Positions 1 to 5,681 of a stretch of DNA of 8,930 bases are shown one piece after another. Numbering within the stretch: the stretch's first letter is position 1; each line of letters starts with the position of its first letter. The position numbers were made by a program, and so were the translations under genes. The notes beneath the pieces were generated by a model that saw nothing but the letters and a program-made list of their open reading frames with translations, searched no databases and was not told the DNA's origin. The DNA is taken from positions 1 to 8,930 of the forward strand of contig JAFWBH010000026.1 in assembly GCA_017507205.1 (NCBI GenBank), read 5' to 3'. This DNA is from Clostridia bacterium. GTDB lineage: Bacteria; Bacillota; Clostridia; Christensenellales; CAG-917.

Positions 1-258
1 AACGCAAAGACTGTTGTCTGGAATGGACCTATGGGTGTCTTTGAAAACCCCACCCTCGCAGCAGGCACCAACGCAGTTGCAAAGGCAATGGCAGACACAG
101 ACGCAATCACCATCATTGGTGGTGGCGACAGCGCAGCAGCAGTAGCACAGCTTGGCTATGCAGACAAGATGAGCCACATCTCAACAGGTGGTGGAGCATC
201 TCTTGAATATCTTGAAGGCAAGGTGCTTCCCGGCATCGCATGCCTCAACGAAAAATAA
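1..258 (+). CDS. pgk: Phosphoglycerate kinase, C-terminal end (partial)
   Basis: This is the last 85 residues of phosphoglycerate kinase. The reading frame is open from base 1, so the gene begins outside the window; the ATG at 31 is internal. The enzyme transfers phosphate from 1,3-bisphosphoglycerate to ADP, giving ATP and 3-phosphoglycerate in the cytoplasm. The visible part belongs to the nucleotide-binding C-terminal domain. It contains VVWNGPMGVFE (about residues 5-15 of the fragment), the glycine-rich GGGDSAAAV (40-48) and the conserved ending STGGGASLEYLEGKVLPG (61-78). The protein ends with TAA a few residues later, as the family normally does, so the 3' end is intact. tpiA follows 82 nt downstream on the same strand with no terminator between them, which supports one transcript. 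The identification is very safe; start and full length cannot be judged. Confidence 0.97.
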   Translation, partial: NAKTVVWNGPMGVFENPTLAAGTNAVAKAMADTDAITIIGGGDSAAAVAQLGYADKMSHISTGGGASLEYLEGKVLPGIACLNEK

Positions 259-274
259 TCAAAGCAACAAAAAT

Positions 275-310
275 GGCACAATTACATTGTGCCGTTGGTC
301 TTAATACCAA
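275..310 (+). repeat. Two tandem hairpins in the pgk-tpiA gap
   Basis: GGCACAAT (275-282) and ATTGTGCC (286-293) form a perfect 8-bp stem with a TAC loop. TTGGT (295-299) and ACCAA (306-310) can form a second, weaker 5-bp stem right after it. Neither is followed by a T-run, so this is not a normal intrinsic terminator. The tpiA ribosome binding site AGGAG (329-333) lies 18 nt downstream and stays free. An mRNA processing or stabilising role between cistrons is an inference. Confidence 0.6.
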
Positions 311-340
311 AGAGAGAAATATTCTTATAGGAGAAACATT

Positions 341-1090
341 ATGGCAAGAAAACCTATCATCGCAGGCAACTGGAAAATGAACAACACCATCGCAGAAACA
401 AAGGCTCTCATCGAAGAGCTTAAGCCTCTTGTGAAGGACGCAAAATGTGACGTGGTCATCTGCACACCTTACACCGATCTTATGGCAGCAGTTGAAGCAA
501 CCAAAGGCTCAAACATCCATGTGGGAGCAGAAAACGTCCACTGGGCAGAAAAGGGAGCATTCACAGGTGAAATCAGTGCAAAAATGCTTGTTGAGCTTGG
601 TGTTGAATATGTCATCATTGGACACAGTGAACGCCGTCAATATTTCGGTGAAACCGATGCAACAGTCAACGCACGCACAAAGGCAGCACTCTCTGCCGGA
701 CTCAAACCCATCATCTGCGTTGGTGAAACTCTTGAACAACGTGAAAAGAATCGCACAAAGTCAGTGCTCAGAAAGCAAGTCAATGGTGCGTTTGAAGGAA
801 TCCAAGAGGATGATCTCAAAAACATCGTCATCGCATATGAACCCGTTTGGGCAATTGGCACAGGCAAGACTGCAACAAGTGAGCAAGCAGAAGAAACAAT
901 CAAGAACATCCGTTCAATGATTGCAAAGCTCTACGGCAGAAAGCTCGCCAACAAGCTTCGCATCCAATATGGTGGAAGCATGAATCCCAAGAACGCATCA
1001 GAGCTTATGGCACAACCCAACATTGATGGTGGCCTCATTGGTGGCGCATCACTCAAGGCAGTAGACTTCTCACAAGTTGTAAACTATTAA
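341..1090 (+). CDS. tpiA: Triosephosphate isomerase
   Basis: The gene encodes a 249-residue triosephosphate isomerase, the usual length of this single-domain TIM barrel. It interconverts dihydroxyacetone phosphate and glyceraldehyde 3-phosphate in the cytoplasm, normally as a dimer. All active-site signatures are present: GNWKMN at 9-14, giving Asn10 and Lys12; IIGHSERR at 92-99 with the electrophile His95; AYEPVWAIGTGKT at 165-177 with catalytic Glu167 followed by the mobile phosphate-gripping loop 6; YGGS at 210-213; and GGLIGGASL near the end. The ATG at 341 is supported by AGGAG (329-333) 7 nt upstream and by the typical MARKPIIAGNWKMN start. It lies between pgk and gpmI, consistent with a glycolytic operon. 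Nothing is truncated or unusual. Confidence 0.98.
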   Translation: MARKPIIAGNWKMNNTIAETKALIEELKPLVKDAKCDVVICTPYTDLMAAVEATKGSNIHVGAENVHWAEKGAFTGEISAKMLVELGVEYVIIGHSERRQYFGETDATVNARTKAALSAGLKPIICVGETLEQREKNRTKSVLRKQVNGAFEGIQEDDLKNIVIAYEPVWAIGTGKTATSEQAEETIKNIRSMIAKLYGRKLANKLRIQYGGSMNPKNASELMAQPNIDGGLIGGASLKAVDFSQVVNY

Positions 1091-1094
1091 TTGA

Positions 1095-1135
1095 AAAAGG
1101 ACTGCACCGAAACACCAAAACTTGTTTTGGTGCAG
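1095..1135 (+). promoter_or_regulatory. gpmI leader: distant Shine-Dalgarno followed by alternative hairpins
   Basis: The 56-nt tpiA-gpmI gap has no Shine-Dalgarno in the last 11 nt before the gpmI ATG (1147). The only purine-rich match is AAAAAGGA, with AAGGA at 1097-1101, 45 nt upstream. Directly after it, CTGCACC (1102-1108) is perfectly complementary to GGTGCAG (1129-1135). Folding this stem would leave 11 unpaired nt between the Shine-Dalgarno and the ATG. A competing stem pairs CACCAAAA (1113-1120) with TTTTGGTG (1125-1132) around a CTTG loop; the two stems share 1129-1132 and exclude each other. The downstream bases (ATTGTTTTATT) make a poor terminator tail. The inverted repeats are direct observations; the translational role is inferred. 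Confidence 0.5.
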
Positions 1136-1146
1136 ATTGTTTTATT

Positions 1147-2712
1147 ATGAAAAATATCGTTCTCGTAGTAATGGACGGCATAGGCAAGTCAAAGACTGGC
1201 CTCGGTGATGCCGTCACTTTGGCAAATACACCCGTCCTTGACAAGCTTCTTGCAACCTGTCCTCACACCTATATCAAGGCACACGGCACAGCTGTGGGAC
1301 TTCCTTCCGATGAGGATATGGGCAACAGCGAGGTAGGTCACAACGCCCTTGGCTGTGGTCAAGTGTATTCACAAGGCGCAAAGCTTGTTGAAGAGGCAAT
1401 TGAAAGTGGGGAAATATTCCGTTCATCAGCCTGGACATCATTGAAGGATAACTGCCTTGCAAGCAATGGCACAATGCACTTTATTGGCCTTCTTTCAGAC
1501 GGCAATGTCCACAGCAATATTGCACACCTCATCGCCCTTTGTAAAGGCGCAAAGAATGACGGAATCAAGACAGTCAGAATCCACACACTTCTTGATGGAA
1601 GAGATGTGCCAGCAACATCAGCACTTGTCTACATTGACCAGCTTGAAACAGCACTCAAAGAGCTCAACGACAGCACCTTTGATGCAAGAATAGCCTCAGG
1701 TGGTGGAAGAATGACCATTACAATGGACAGATACTTTGCAAACTGGGAAATGGTCAAAAAAGGCTTTTATACTCACGTTTATGGTGAAGGAACTGCCTTT
1801 TCAAGCGCAACAGAGGCTGTTGAGAAATTCAGAGCAGACAATCCCGGCATCATTGACCAAGACCTTCCTGCCTTCGTAGTTGCAGAAAACGGAGCACCCA
1901 TTGGTGCAATGAAGGACGGCGACAGCGTCATCCTCTTCAACTTCCGTGGCGACAGAGCAATTGAGCTTTCAATGGCATTTGACAATGCAGAGTTTGACGG
2001 CTTTGACAGAGGAGATATGCCCAAGGTTATGTATGCAGGCATGCTTCAATATGATGGAGATTTGGCATTGCCCAAGCGCTTCCTCGTTGAGCCACCCAAA
2101 ATCAAGAATACACTCTCAGAATTCTGCGTAAATCACGGCATCAGCTCATATGCAGTCAGTGAAACACAAAAGTATGGTCACGTGACATATTTCTGGAACG
2201 GAAATAGAAGTGAAAAATTCAGCGACACCCTTGAAACATGGGAAGAAATTGAATCAGATAAGGTGTCCTTTGATCAACGTCCATGGATGAAGTCTGCAGA
2301 GGTCACTGATGCAGTCATAAAGGCAATTGAAAGTGGCAAGTATCAATTCATCCGTTGCAATTATCCCAACGGTGATATGGTTGGCCACACTGGCTCACTT
2401 GAAGCAACAATCATTGGTGTTGAGGCAGTTGACCTTGCACTCCAAAGACTCCTTCCTGTCATTGACAAAACAGATTCAATCCTTGTCATCACAGCAGACC
2501 ACGGCAATGCAGATGAAATGCTTGAAATGAACAAGAAGGGCAAGGTCGCAGTCAGAACAGCACACTCACTCAATGCAGTCCCCTTCATCATCTACAATGC
2601 AGATGTTGAAATGGAAGAGGGTGAATTTGGCCTTTCAAACGTTGCCGGAACAGTTGCAAAGCTTATGGGTCTTGAACCCCATGCAAGCTGGGATAAGGCA
2701 ATGATTAAGTAA
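1147..2712 (+). CDS. gpmI: 2,3-bisphosphoglycerate-independent phosphoglycerate mutase
   Basis: The gene encodes a 521-residue cofactor-independent phosphoglycerate mutase, close to the usual size of about 510. It interconverts 3- and 2-phosphoglycerate in the cytoplasm and belongs to the alkaline-phosphatase superfamily with two metal ions. Visible motifs are VVMDG (Asp10), DMGNSEVGHNALG (58-69) with the phosphoserine nucleophile Ser61, SDGNVHS (117-123), DGRDVP (150-155), FNFRGDRA (264-271), QKYGHVTYFWNG (341-352), NYPNGDMVGHTG (405-416), TADHGNADEM (449-458) and TAHSLNAVPF (471-480). Both the phosphatase-like and transferase-like halves are therefore complete. The start fits the family N-terminus, although no ribosome binding site sits at normal distance. 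It is the last visible gene of the glycolytic cluster and is followed by a strong terminator, so enolase is not directly next to it here. Confidence 0.98.
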   Translation: MKNIVLVVMDGIGKSKTGLGDAVTLANTPVLDKLLATCPHTYIKAHGTAVGLPSDEDMGNSEVGHNALGCGQVYSQGAKLVEEAIESGEIFRSSAWTSLKDNCLASNGTMHFIGLLSDGNVHSNIAHLIALCKGAKNDGIKTVRIHTLLDGRDVPATSALVYIDQLETALKELNDSTFDARIASGGGRMTITMDRYFANWEMVKKGFYTHVYGEGTAFSSATEAVEKFRADNPGIIDQDLPAFVVAENGAPIGAMKDGDSVILFNFRGDRAIELSMAFDNAEFDGFDRGDMPKVMYAGMLQYDGDLALPKRFLVEPPKIKNTLSEFCVNHGISSYAVSETQKYGHVTYFWNGNRSEKFSDTLETWEEIESDKVSFDQRPWMKSAEVTDAVIKAIESGKYQFIRCNYPNGDMVGHTGSLEATIIGVEAVDLALQRLLPVIDKTDSILVITADHGNADEMLEMNKKGKVAVRTAHSLNAVPFIIYNADVEMEEGEFGLSNVAGTVAKLMGLEPHASWDKAMIK

Positions 2713-2734
2713 GTCAAGCCCACAAAATCAAATG

Positions 2735-2764
2735 AAAAAGGCACTCGTGTGAGTGCCTTTTTTT
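2735..2764 (+). terminator. Intrinsic terminator after gpmI, probably bidirectional
   Basis: GGCACTC (2740-2746) pairs perfectly with GAGTGCC (2751-2757) around a GTGT loop and is followed by seven T residues (2758-2764). Five A residues (2735-2739) precede the stem and can pair with the T-run. Read on the minus strand, the same hairpin is followed by five T residues, so it could also stop transcripts of the convergent MATE gene. It starts 23 nt after the gpmI stop codon. Confidence 0.93.
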
Positions 2765-2780
2765 GTTGCAGAATTGCTGT

Positions 2781-2823
2781 AAGATTAAGTGTATTTGCTG
2801 TGCGTAAGACTAACTTTAATCTT
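2781..2823. repeat. 8-bp inverted repeat between convergent genes
   Basis: AAGATTAA (2781-2788) and TTAATCTT (2816-2823) are exact reverse complements separated by 27 nt. They lie between the terminator and the end of the minus-strand MATE gene. The arms are AT-rich, the loop is long and no T-run follows on either strand. A role in ending the MATE transcript is weakly supported, and it may be chance. Confidence 0.3.
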
Positions 2824-2868
2824 TAAAACACGCAGTTTAATGTGCATTTTTTAATGGTAAAAATCTTT

Positions 2869-4416
2869 TTATGCAATTTCCTCATTTTGAATGGTGGTGT
2901 CAATATCCCCCAAATTTGAGGCGTATACATCGCGCATTTCATCACTGTCTTCCTCTGCATCAAGAGCAGGAGTTGGAAGTATGCCTTCCATTTCTGATGC
3001 AGGCACTTCAAGGTCCTTCTTTGCAAAGATCTTCTTGATGGTGTGCAGTGCAATGGGGAAGAATATTGCCAGCGCTGTTGCCTCTGCAATGGGGAAGGAA
3101 ATCCAGAAGCCAACCATGCCAAGATCTGTGAATTTTGACAGCAGAAGGGCAAGGGGAATGAGTATGCCGATTTGACGAAGAATTGACATAAGCATTGCCT
3201 TTGTGCCGTGTCCGATTGCGTTGAACATTGCAATGGTGATGACGCTGACTGCTGCAGGGATAAAGCACACAGAGCAGAGTCGCAGGGCCTTCATACCTTC
3301 CAAAATGACTGTTTCATCATTTGGCACAGAGAATAGCTTGAGCAACAGGTCAGGCATTGCGTGGAAGATGATGGTTGCAAACATCATATATCCAAGTGCC
3401 ATAAATATTGCATTTCTGAAGGTTTTGTCAAAGCGCTTTTTCAGGTTTGCGCCGTAGTTGTAGCCCATGATTGGGATGCAACCTTGATTAAGTCCGAAGC
3501 AGGGCATAAATGCAAATGAATTGAGCTTGAAATAGATGCCAAAGGCCCAGACGCCAACATCGAAATTTTCAACGCCCTTATTTGTGGTGATAGGCACCTT
3601 GTATACACTGAGAAGCTTGTTGGCAACCATATACATAATTGAGCCAATTGAGTTCATTATAACGGTGGGCAAGCCTACCTGCAAAATGCCACCGATGATA
3701 TGCTTTTTAACACGGAATTTTTTGGTGAAGAAAACATCAATGTCAAACTTGCTCTTGTCACGGAGAAGGACGAATACTGGCACACACATTGCCACGATTT
3801 GACCGATGATTGTTGCAATCGCTGCACCAGATGCGCCAAGTCCTGCAACGCTGATGAATATGGGGTCAAGGATGATGTTGACCATGGCACCCACAATCTG
3901 AGTGATCATAGGTATGATCATATTGCCCATTGATTGCAAAATTCTGTTGAACATAATTTCAAGCATCATACCAAATGAACAGCAGGTGCAGATGGTGAGA
4001 TATTCAATGGACATTGTGAGGATTTCAGGCTTGTCAACGTATGCCTTCAAAAAGGCACTTGAAATGAAATAGCCAGAGATGGCAAAGATTGCACTCATAA
4101 TGAGGGCGAGAAGTATACCTGTCTGTGCTGTAAGGCTTGCGTCCTCGTTTTTGCCTTGACCGAGAAGGCGAGATATCATTGAGCCAGTGCCAACAGCAAG
4201 ACCAACGCCAAAGGCGTTGACAAGAAGCTGGATGGGCATTGCGTATGAAAGAGCAAGAACACCGTTGGTTGCATCAAACTTTCCGATAAAAATGCTGTCA
4301 ACAATGTTGTAGAGTGCTTGAACAAGCATTGAAAGTATTGCAGGACCACTCATTGAAAGGATGAGCTTTCCAACGGGCATTTCTCCAAGCTTTTTAGATT
4401 TTAATTCCTGTGCCAT
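2869..4416 (-). CDS. MATE-family multidrug/cation-coupled exporter
   Basis: The gene encodes a 515-residue polytopic membrane protein of the MATE family. These carriers export organic cations, drugs or metabolites in exchange for Na+ or H+. The N-lobe begins near residue 15 and shows the early ALYNIVDSIFIG helix (35-45), GLAVGTGSMISRLLGQG (72-88), FNRILQSMGNMIIPM (156-170) and NIILDPIFI (180-188). The C-lobe repeats the fold and includes LNQGCIPIMGYNYGA (309-323), a typical MATE element. About twelve hydrophobic segments are evident. The family is usually about 450 residues; the extra length is a hydrophilic, acidic C-terminal tail from about 468 that includes DAEEDSDEM. The start at 4416 has only a weak GGAT (5 nt away) as ribosome binding site. 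It resembles the MepA/DinF-like bacterial branch, but the substrate cannot be predicted. The gene is convergent with gpmI and divergent from the ABC operon. Confidence 0.93.
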   Translation of the reverse strand: MAQELKSKKLGEMPVGKLILSMSGPAILSMLVQALYNIVDSIFIGKFDATNGVLALSYAMPIQLLVNAFGVGLAVGTGSMISRLLGQGKNEDASLTAQTGILLALIMSAIFAISGYFISSAFLKAYVDKPEILTMSIEYLTICTCCSFGMMLEIMFNRILQSMGNMIIPMITQIVGAMVNIILDPIFISVAGLGASGAAIATIIGQIVAMCVPVFVLLRDKSKFDIDVFFTKKFRVKKHIIGGILQVGLPTVIMNSIGSIMYMVANKLLSVYKVPITTNKGVENFDVGVWAFGIYFKLNSFAFMPCFGLNQGCIPIMGYNYGANLKKRFDKTFRNAIFMALGYMMFATIIFHAMPDLLLKLFSVPNDETVILEGMKALRLCSVCFIPAAVSVITIAMFNAIGHGTKAMLMSILRQIGILIPLALLLSKFTDLGMVGFWISFPIAEATALAIFFPIALHTIKKIFAKKDLEVPASEMEGILPTPALDAEEDSDEMRDVYASNLGDIDTTIQNEEIA

Positions 4417-4451
4417 ATCTATCCGTAAACAAAATTTATTTTTTGAAGGGT

Positions 4452-4489
4452 AAAAAAAATCGGATTAAAATACAAGCTGTATCTTAAAG
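4452..4489 (-). terminator. Candidate attenuator hairpin in the MATE 5' leader
   Basis: Read on the minus strand, TTAAGATACA and TGTATTTTAA form a 10-bp stem with one G-U pair around a 3-nt GCT loop (plus-strand 4465-4487). Five nt later comes a run of eight T residues (4459-4452). The hairpin begins within a few nt of the deduced transcription start (about 4491). The offset T-run and AT-rich stem make it a weak terminator, so it could instead be a 5' stabilising hairpin. Confidence 0.4.
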
Positions 4490-4497
4490 CCTAGAGA

Positions 4498-4526
4498 TTT
4501 ATATCACTTAAAGATTGATAAGTCAA
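4498..4526 (-). promoter_or_regulatory. SigA-type promoter for the MATE gene
   Basis: On the minus strand TTGACT (4526-4521) is followed after exactly 17 bp by TATAAA (4503-4498). These differ from the TTGACA/TATAAT consensus at one position each. Transcription would start near 4491, giving a leader of about 75 nt before the MATE ATG at 4416. Confidence 0.75.
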
Positions 4527-4660
4527 GCAAAAACATAAAACACAAAAAAATTATGGTTAGATTGTCAGTTTTTTTGTATGGTCTGGACAAAATATAATTT
4601 ACAGTGCGAAATACGCTGACAAACAGAATGGTGAAAAAGTGCCAAAAAATGAGGAGAAAT

Positions 4661-4676
4661 TATAAAATAATTTATA
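4661..4676 (+). promoter_or_regulatory. AT-rich dyad just upstream of the ABC operon promoter
   Basis: TATAAA (4661-4666) and TTTATA (4671-4676) are perfect inverted repeats around ATAA and end 2 bp before the -35 box. The position fits an UP element or a regulator site. A second small dyad, ACAC-AAT-GTGT (4682-4692), overlaps the -35 box and spacer. Both are short and AT-rich enough to be chance; no regulator is encoded nearby. Confidence 0.35.
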
Positions 4677-4678
4677 GT

Positions 4679-4707
4679 TTGACACAATGTGTAAAAAGTG
4701 TTAAAAT
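4679..4707 (+). promoter_or_regulatory. Strong SigA-type promoter for the ABC operon
   Basis: A perfect -35 box TTGACA (4679-4684) is separated by 17 bp from TAAAAT (4702-4707), which differs from the -10 consensus at one base. Transcription is expected to start near 4714, leaving a leader of about 134 nt before the ATPase ATG at 4848. This is the best promoter match in the window. Confidence 0.85.
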
Positions 4708-4736
4708 AGTGGCGTGTGTTGTATGGTGAAGAAAGG

Positions 4737-4761
4737 GCGAATTGAGTTTCGCAATTTTTTT
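4737..4761 (+). terminator. Terminator-like hairpin in the ABC operon leader (candidate attenuator)
   Basis: GCGAA (4737-4741) pairs with TTCGC (4748-4752) around TTGAGT, and AA plus seven T residues (4755-4761) follow, giving the form of a weak intrinsic terminator about 25 nt into the transcript. An overlapping alternative pairs AATTG (4740-4744) with CAATT (4752-4756), which would use up part of the T-run. The two folds exclude each other. Premature termination with conditional readthrough is plausible but unproven. Confidence 0.45.
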
Positions 4762-4808
4762 ACGCACGCACACGCACTGCGTATACAGGCACAATCTTGC
4801 CAGTGGCA
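4761..4808 (+). repeat. Further hairpins in the ABC operon leader
   Basis: TACGCA (4761-4766) and TGCGTA (4778-4783) form a perfect 6-bp stem around an 11-nt GC/CA-rich loop. Further on, TGCC (4798-4801) can pair either with the upstream GGCA (4788-4791) or the downstream GGCA (4805-4808). The leader can therefore adopt alternative folds. It does not match a riboswitch class I can recognise by eye. Confidence 0.4.
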
Positions 4809-4847
4809 GTGAATCAAATCTGAACATCAAACAGGAGAAGGCGTATT

Positions 4848-5678
4848 ATGCTTACAATCAAAAACCTGAAGAAAACTTATCCCAAAAGTGATCGTCTTGC
4901 AGTCAATGACATTTCCTTTGAATTGAAGCCCGGTGAAATCTTCGGCTTCCTTGGTCAAAACGGCGCAGGCAAGTCAACAACAATCAAGTGTCTCACAGGC
5001 ATCTTGCCCTTTGATAGTGGCACAATTGAAATCTGTGGCTATGACATCACCACCGATCCTATCAAGGCAAAAATGGAGATGGGCTATGTCCCCGACAACC
5101 ACTCAGTCTACGAAAAGCTGACAGGCAGAGAATATGTCAACTATGTTGCTGATCTTTACAAGGTATCTCTTGAGGACAGACAAGCACGTCTTGACCATTA
5201 TCTTGACCTCTTCCGTCTGCGTTTTGCTGTTGACAGACAAATCAAAGCATATTCACATGGCATGAAGCAAAAGATTTGTATCATCGCAGCCCTCATACAC
5301 GAGCCAAAGCTCTGGGTTCTTGACGAGCCAATGATGGGTCTTGACCCTCAATCAACTGCAGAAATCATCGCATACATGCGTGAGCATTGCAGAAAGGGCA
5401 ACACAGTGTTCTTCAGTTCACACAACCTTGACCTCGTCAAGAAGCTTTGTGACAGAGTGGCAATCATCAATGACGGACAGCTCATTGATATGTTTGACCT
5501 GAAAAACAATGAAGAAAATAAGGCAAACCTTGAAGAAAGATTCTTCAAAATCACCGGCACATATGAAAAACGCTTGTTTGAGGACTATGCATCTCAAGAA
5601 AGCGAGGATATGCGCCCCGAGCTTCCCACAGAAGAGGACAACAACGACAACAAGCCCACTGATGAGGTGGAGGGATAA
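4848..5678 (+). CDS. ABC transporter ATP-binding protein (exporter type)
   Basis: The gene encodes a 276-residue cytoplasmic ATPase that should drive the permease encoded directly downstream. Walker A is GQNGAGKST (36-44), the degenerate signature is YSHGMKQK (135-142), Walker B is LWVLDEP (155-161) with catalytic Glu160, the D-loop is GLDP (164-167), and the switch His192 sits in SSHNLD. The Q-loop region reads MGYVPDN (78-84), with Asp83 where many ABC proteins have Gln; related ATPases often have Glu there. This pattern fits ABC-2/bacitracin-type exporters rather than importers, and no binding-protein gene is nearby. The start is set by AGGAG (4833-4837), 10 nt upstream. After about residue 245 comes an acidic, Asn/Asp/Glu-rich tail of some 30 residues, probably disordered, partly shaped by the need to encode the permease's ribosome binding site. 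The substrate is unknown. Confidence 0.95.
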   Translation: MLTIKNLKKTYPKSDRLAVNDISFELKPGEIFGFLGQNGAGKSTTIKCLTGILPFDSGTIEICGYDITTDPIKAKMEMGYVPDNHSVYEKLTGREYVNYVADLYKVSLEDRQARLDHYLDLFRLRFAVDRQIKAYSHGMKQKICIIAALIHEPKLWVLDEPMMGLDPQSTAEIIAYMREHCRKGNTVFFSSHNLDLVKKLCDRVAIINDGQLIDMFDLKNNEENKANLEERFFKITGTYEKRLFEDYASQESEDMRPELPTEEDNNDNKPTDEVEG

Positions 5679-5681
5679 TTT

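Larger units (their letters stand above)
4723..4812 (+). other. Possible short leader ORF (29 codons)
   Basis: An ATG about 9 nt after the predicted transcription start opens a 29-codon frame that ends with TGA at 4810-4812, upstream of the ATPase. The predicted peptide starts MVKKGRIEFRNFF and is rich in basic residues and His/Ala. There is no Shine-Dalgarno ahead of it, and it ends in TGA while every intact gene here ends in TAA, so it may not be translated. If it is, ribosomes would cross the terminator-like hairpin at 4737-4761 and could control its folding. I recognise no family. Confidence 0.2.
4417..4847. other. Divergent regulatory region between the MATE gene and the ABC operon
   Basis: This 431-bp AT-rich stretch has no convincing gene. 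It holds one promoter for each direction, a hairpin plus T-run in the deduced MATE leader, an AT-rich dyad next to the ABC promoter, and a roughly 134-nt structured leader ahead of the ABC ATPase; these are listed separately. In the middle part (about 4530-4660) I see only A/T-rich sequence without recognisable gene, tRNA or repeat. No dedicated regulator gene lies in or beside it. Confidence 0.85.

Noticed and set aside
1102..1146. Intrinsic terminator between tpiA and gpmI.
   Set aside because: The hairpin is followed by ATTGTTTTATT and not by a continuous T-run, and it would cut off a gene that normally belongs to this operon.
2823..3268. Overlapping open frames of 86-136 codons inside the MATE gene on the same strand, and one of 94 codons opposite.
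   Set aside because: They lie within the well-supported MATE coding sequence in other frames, show no family motif, and have unnatural composition for these sizes.
4571..4598. A second plus-strand promoter: TTTTTG, 16 bp, TATAAT.
   Set aside because: The -10 box is perfect but the -35 is poor and the TTGTCA upstream (4562-4567) is 25 bp away. The promoter at 4679-4707 is much better and closer to the gene.
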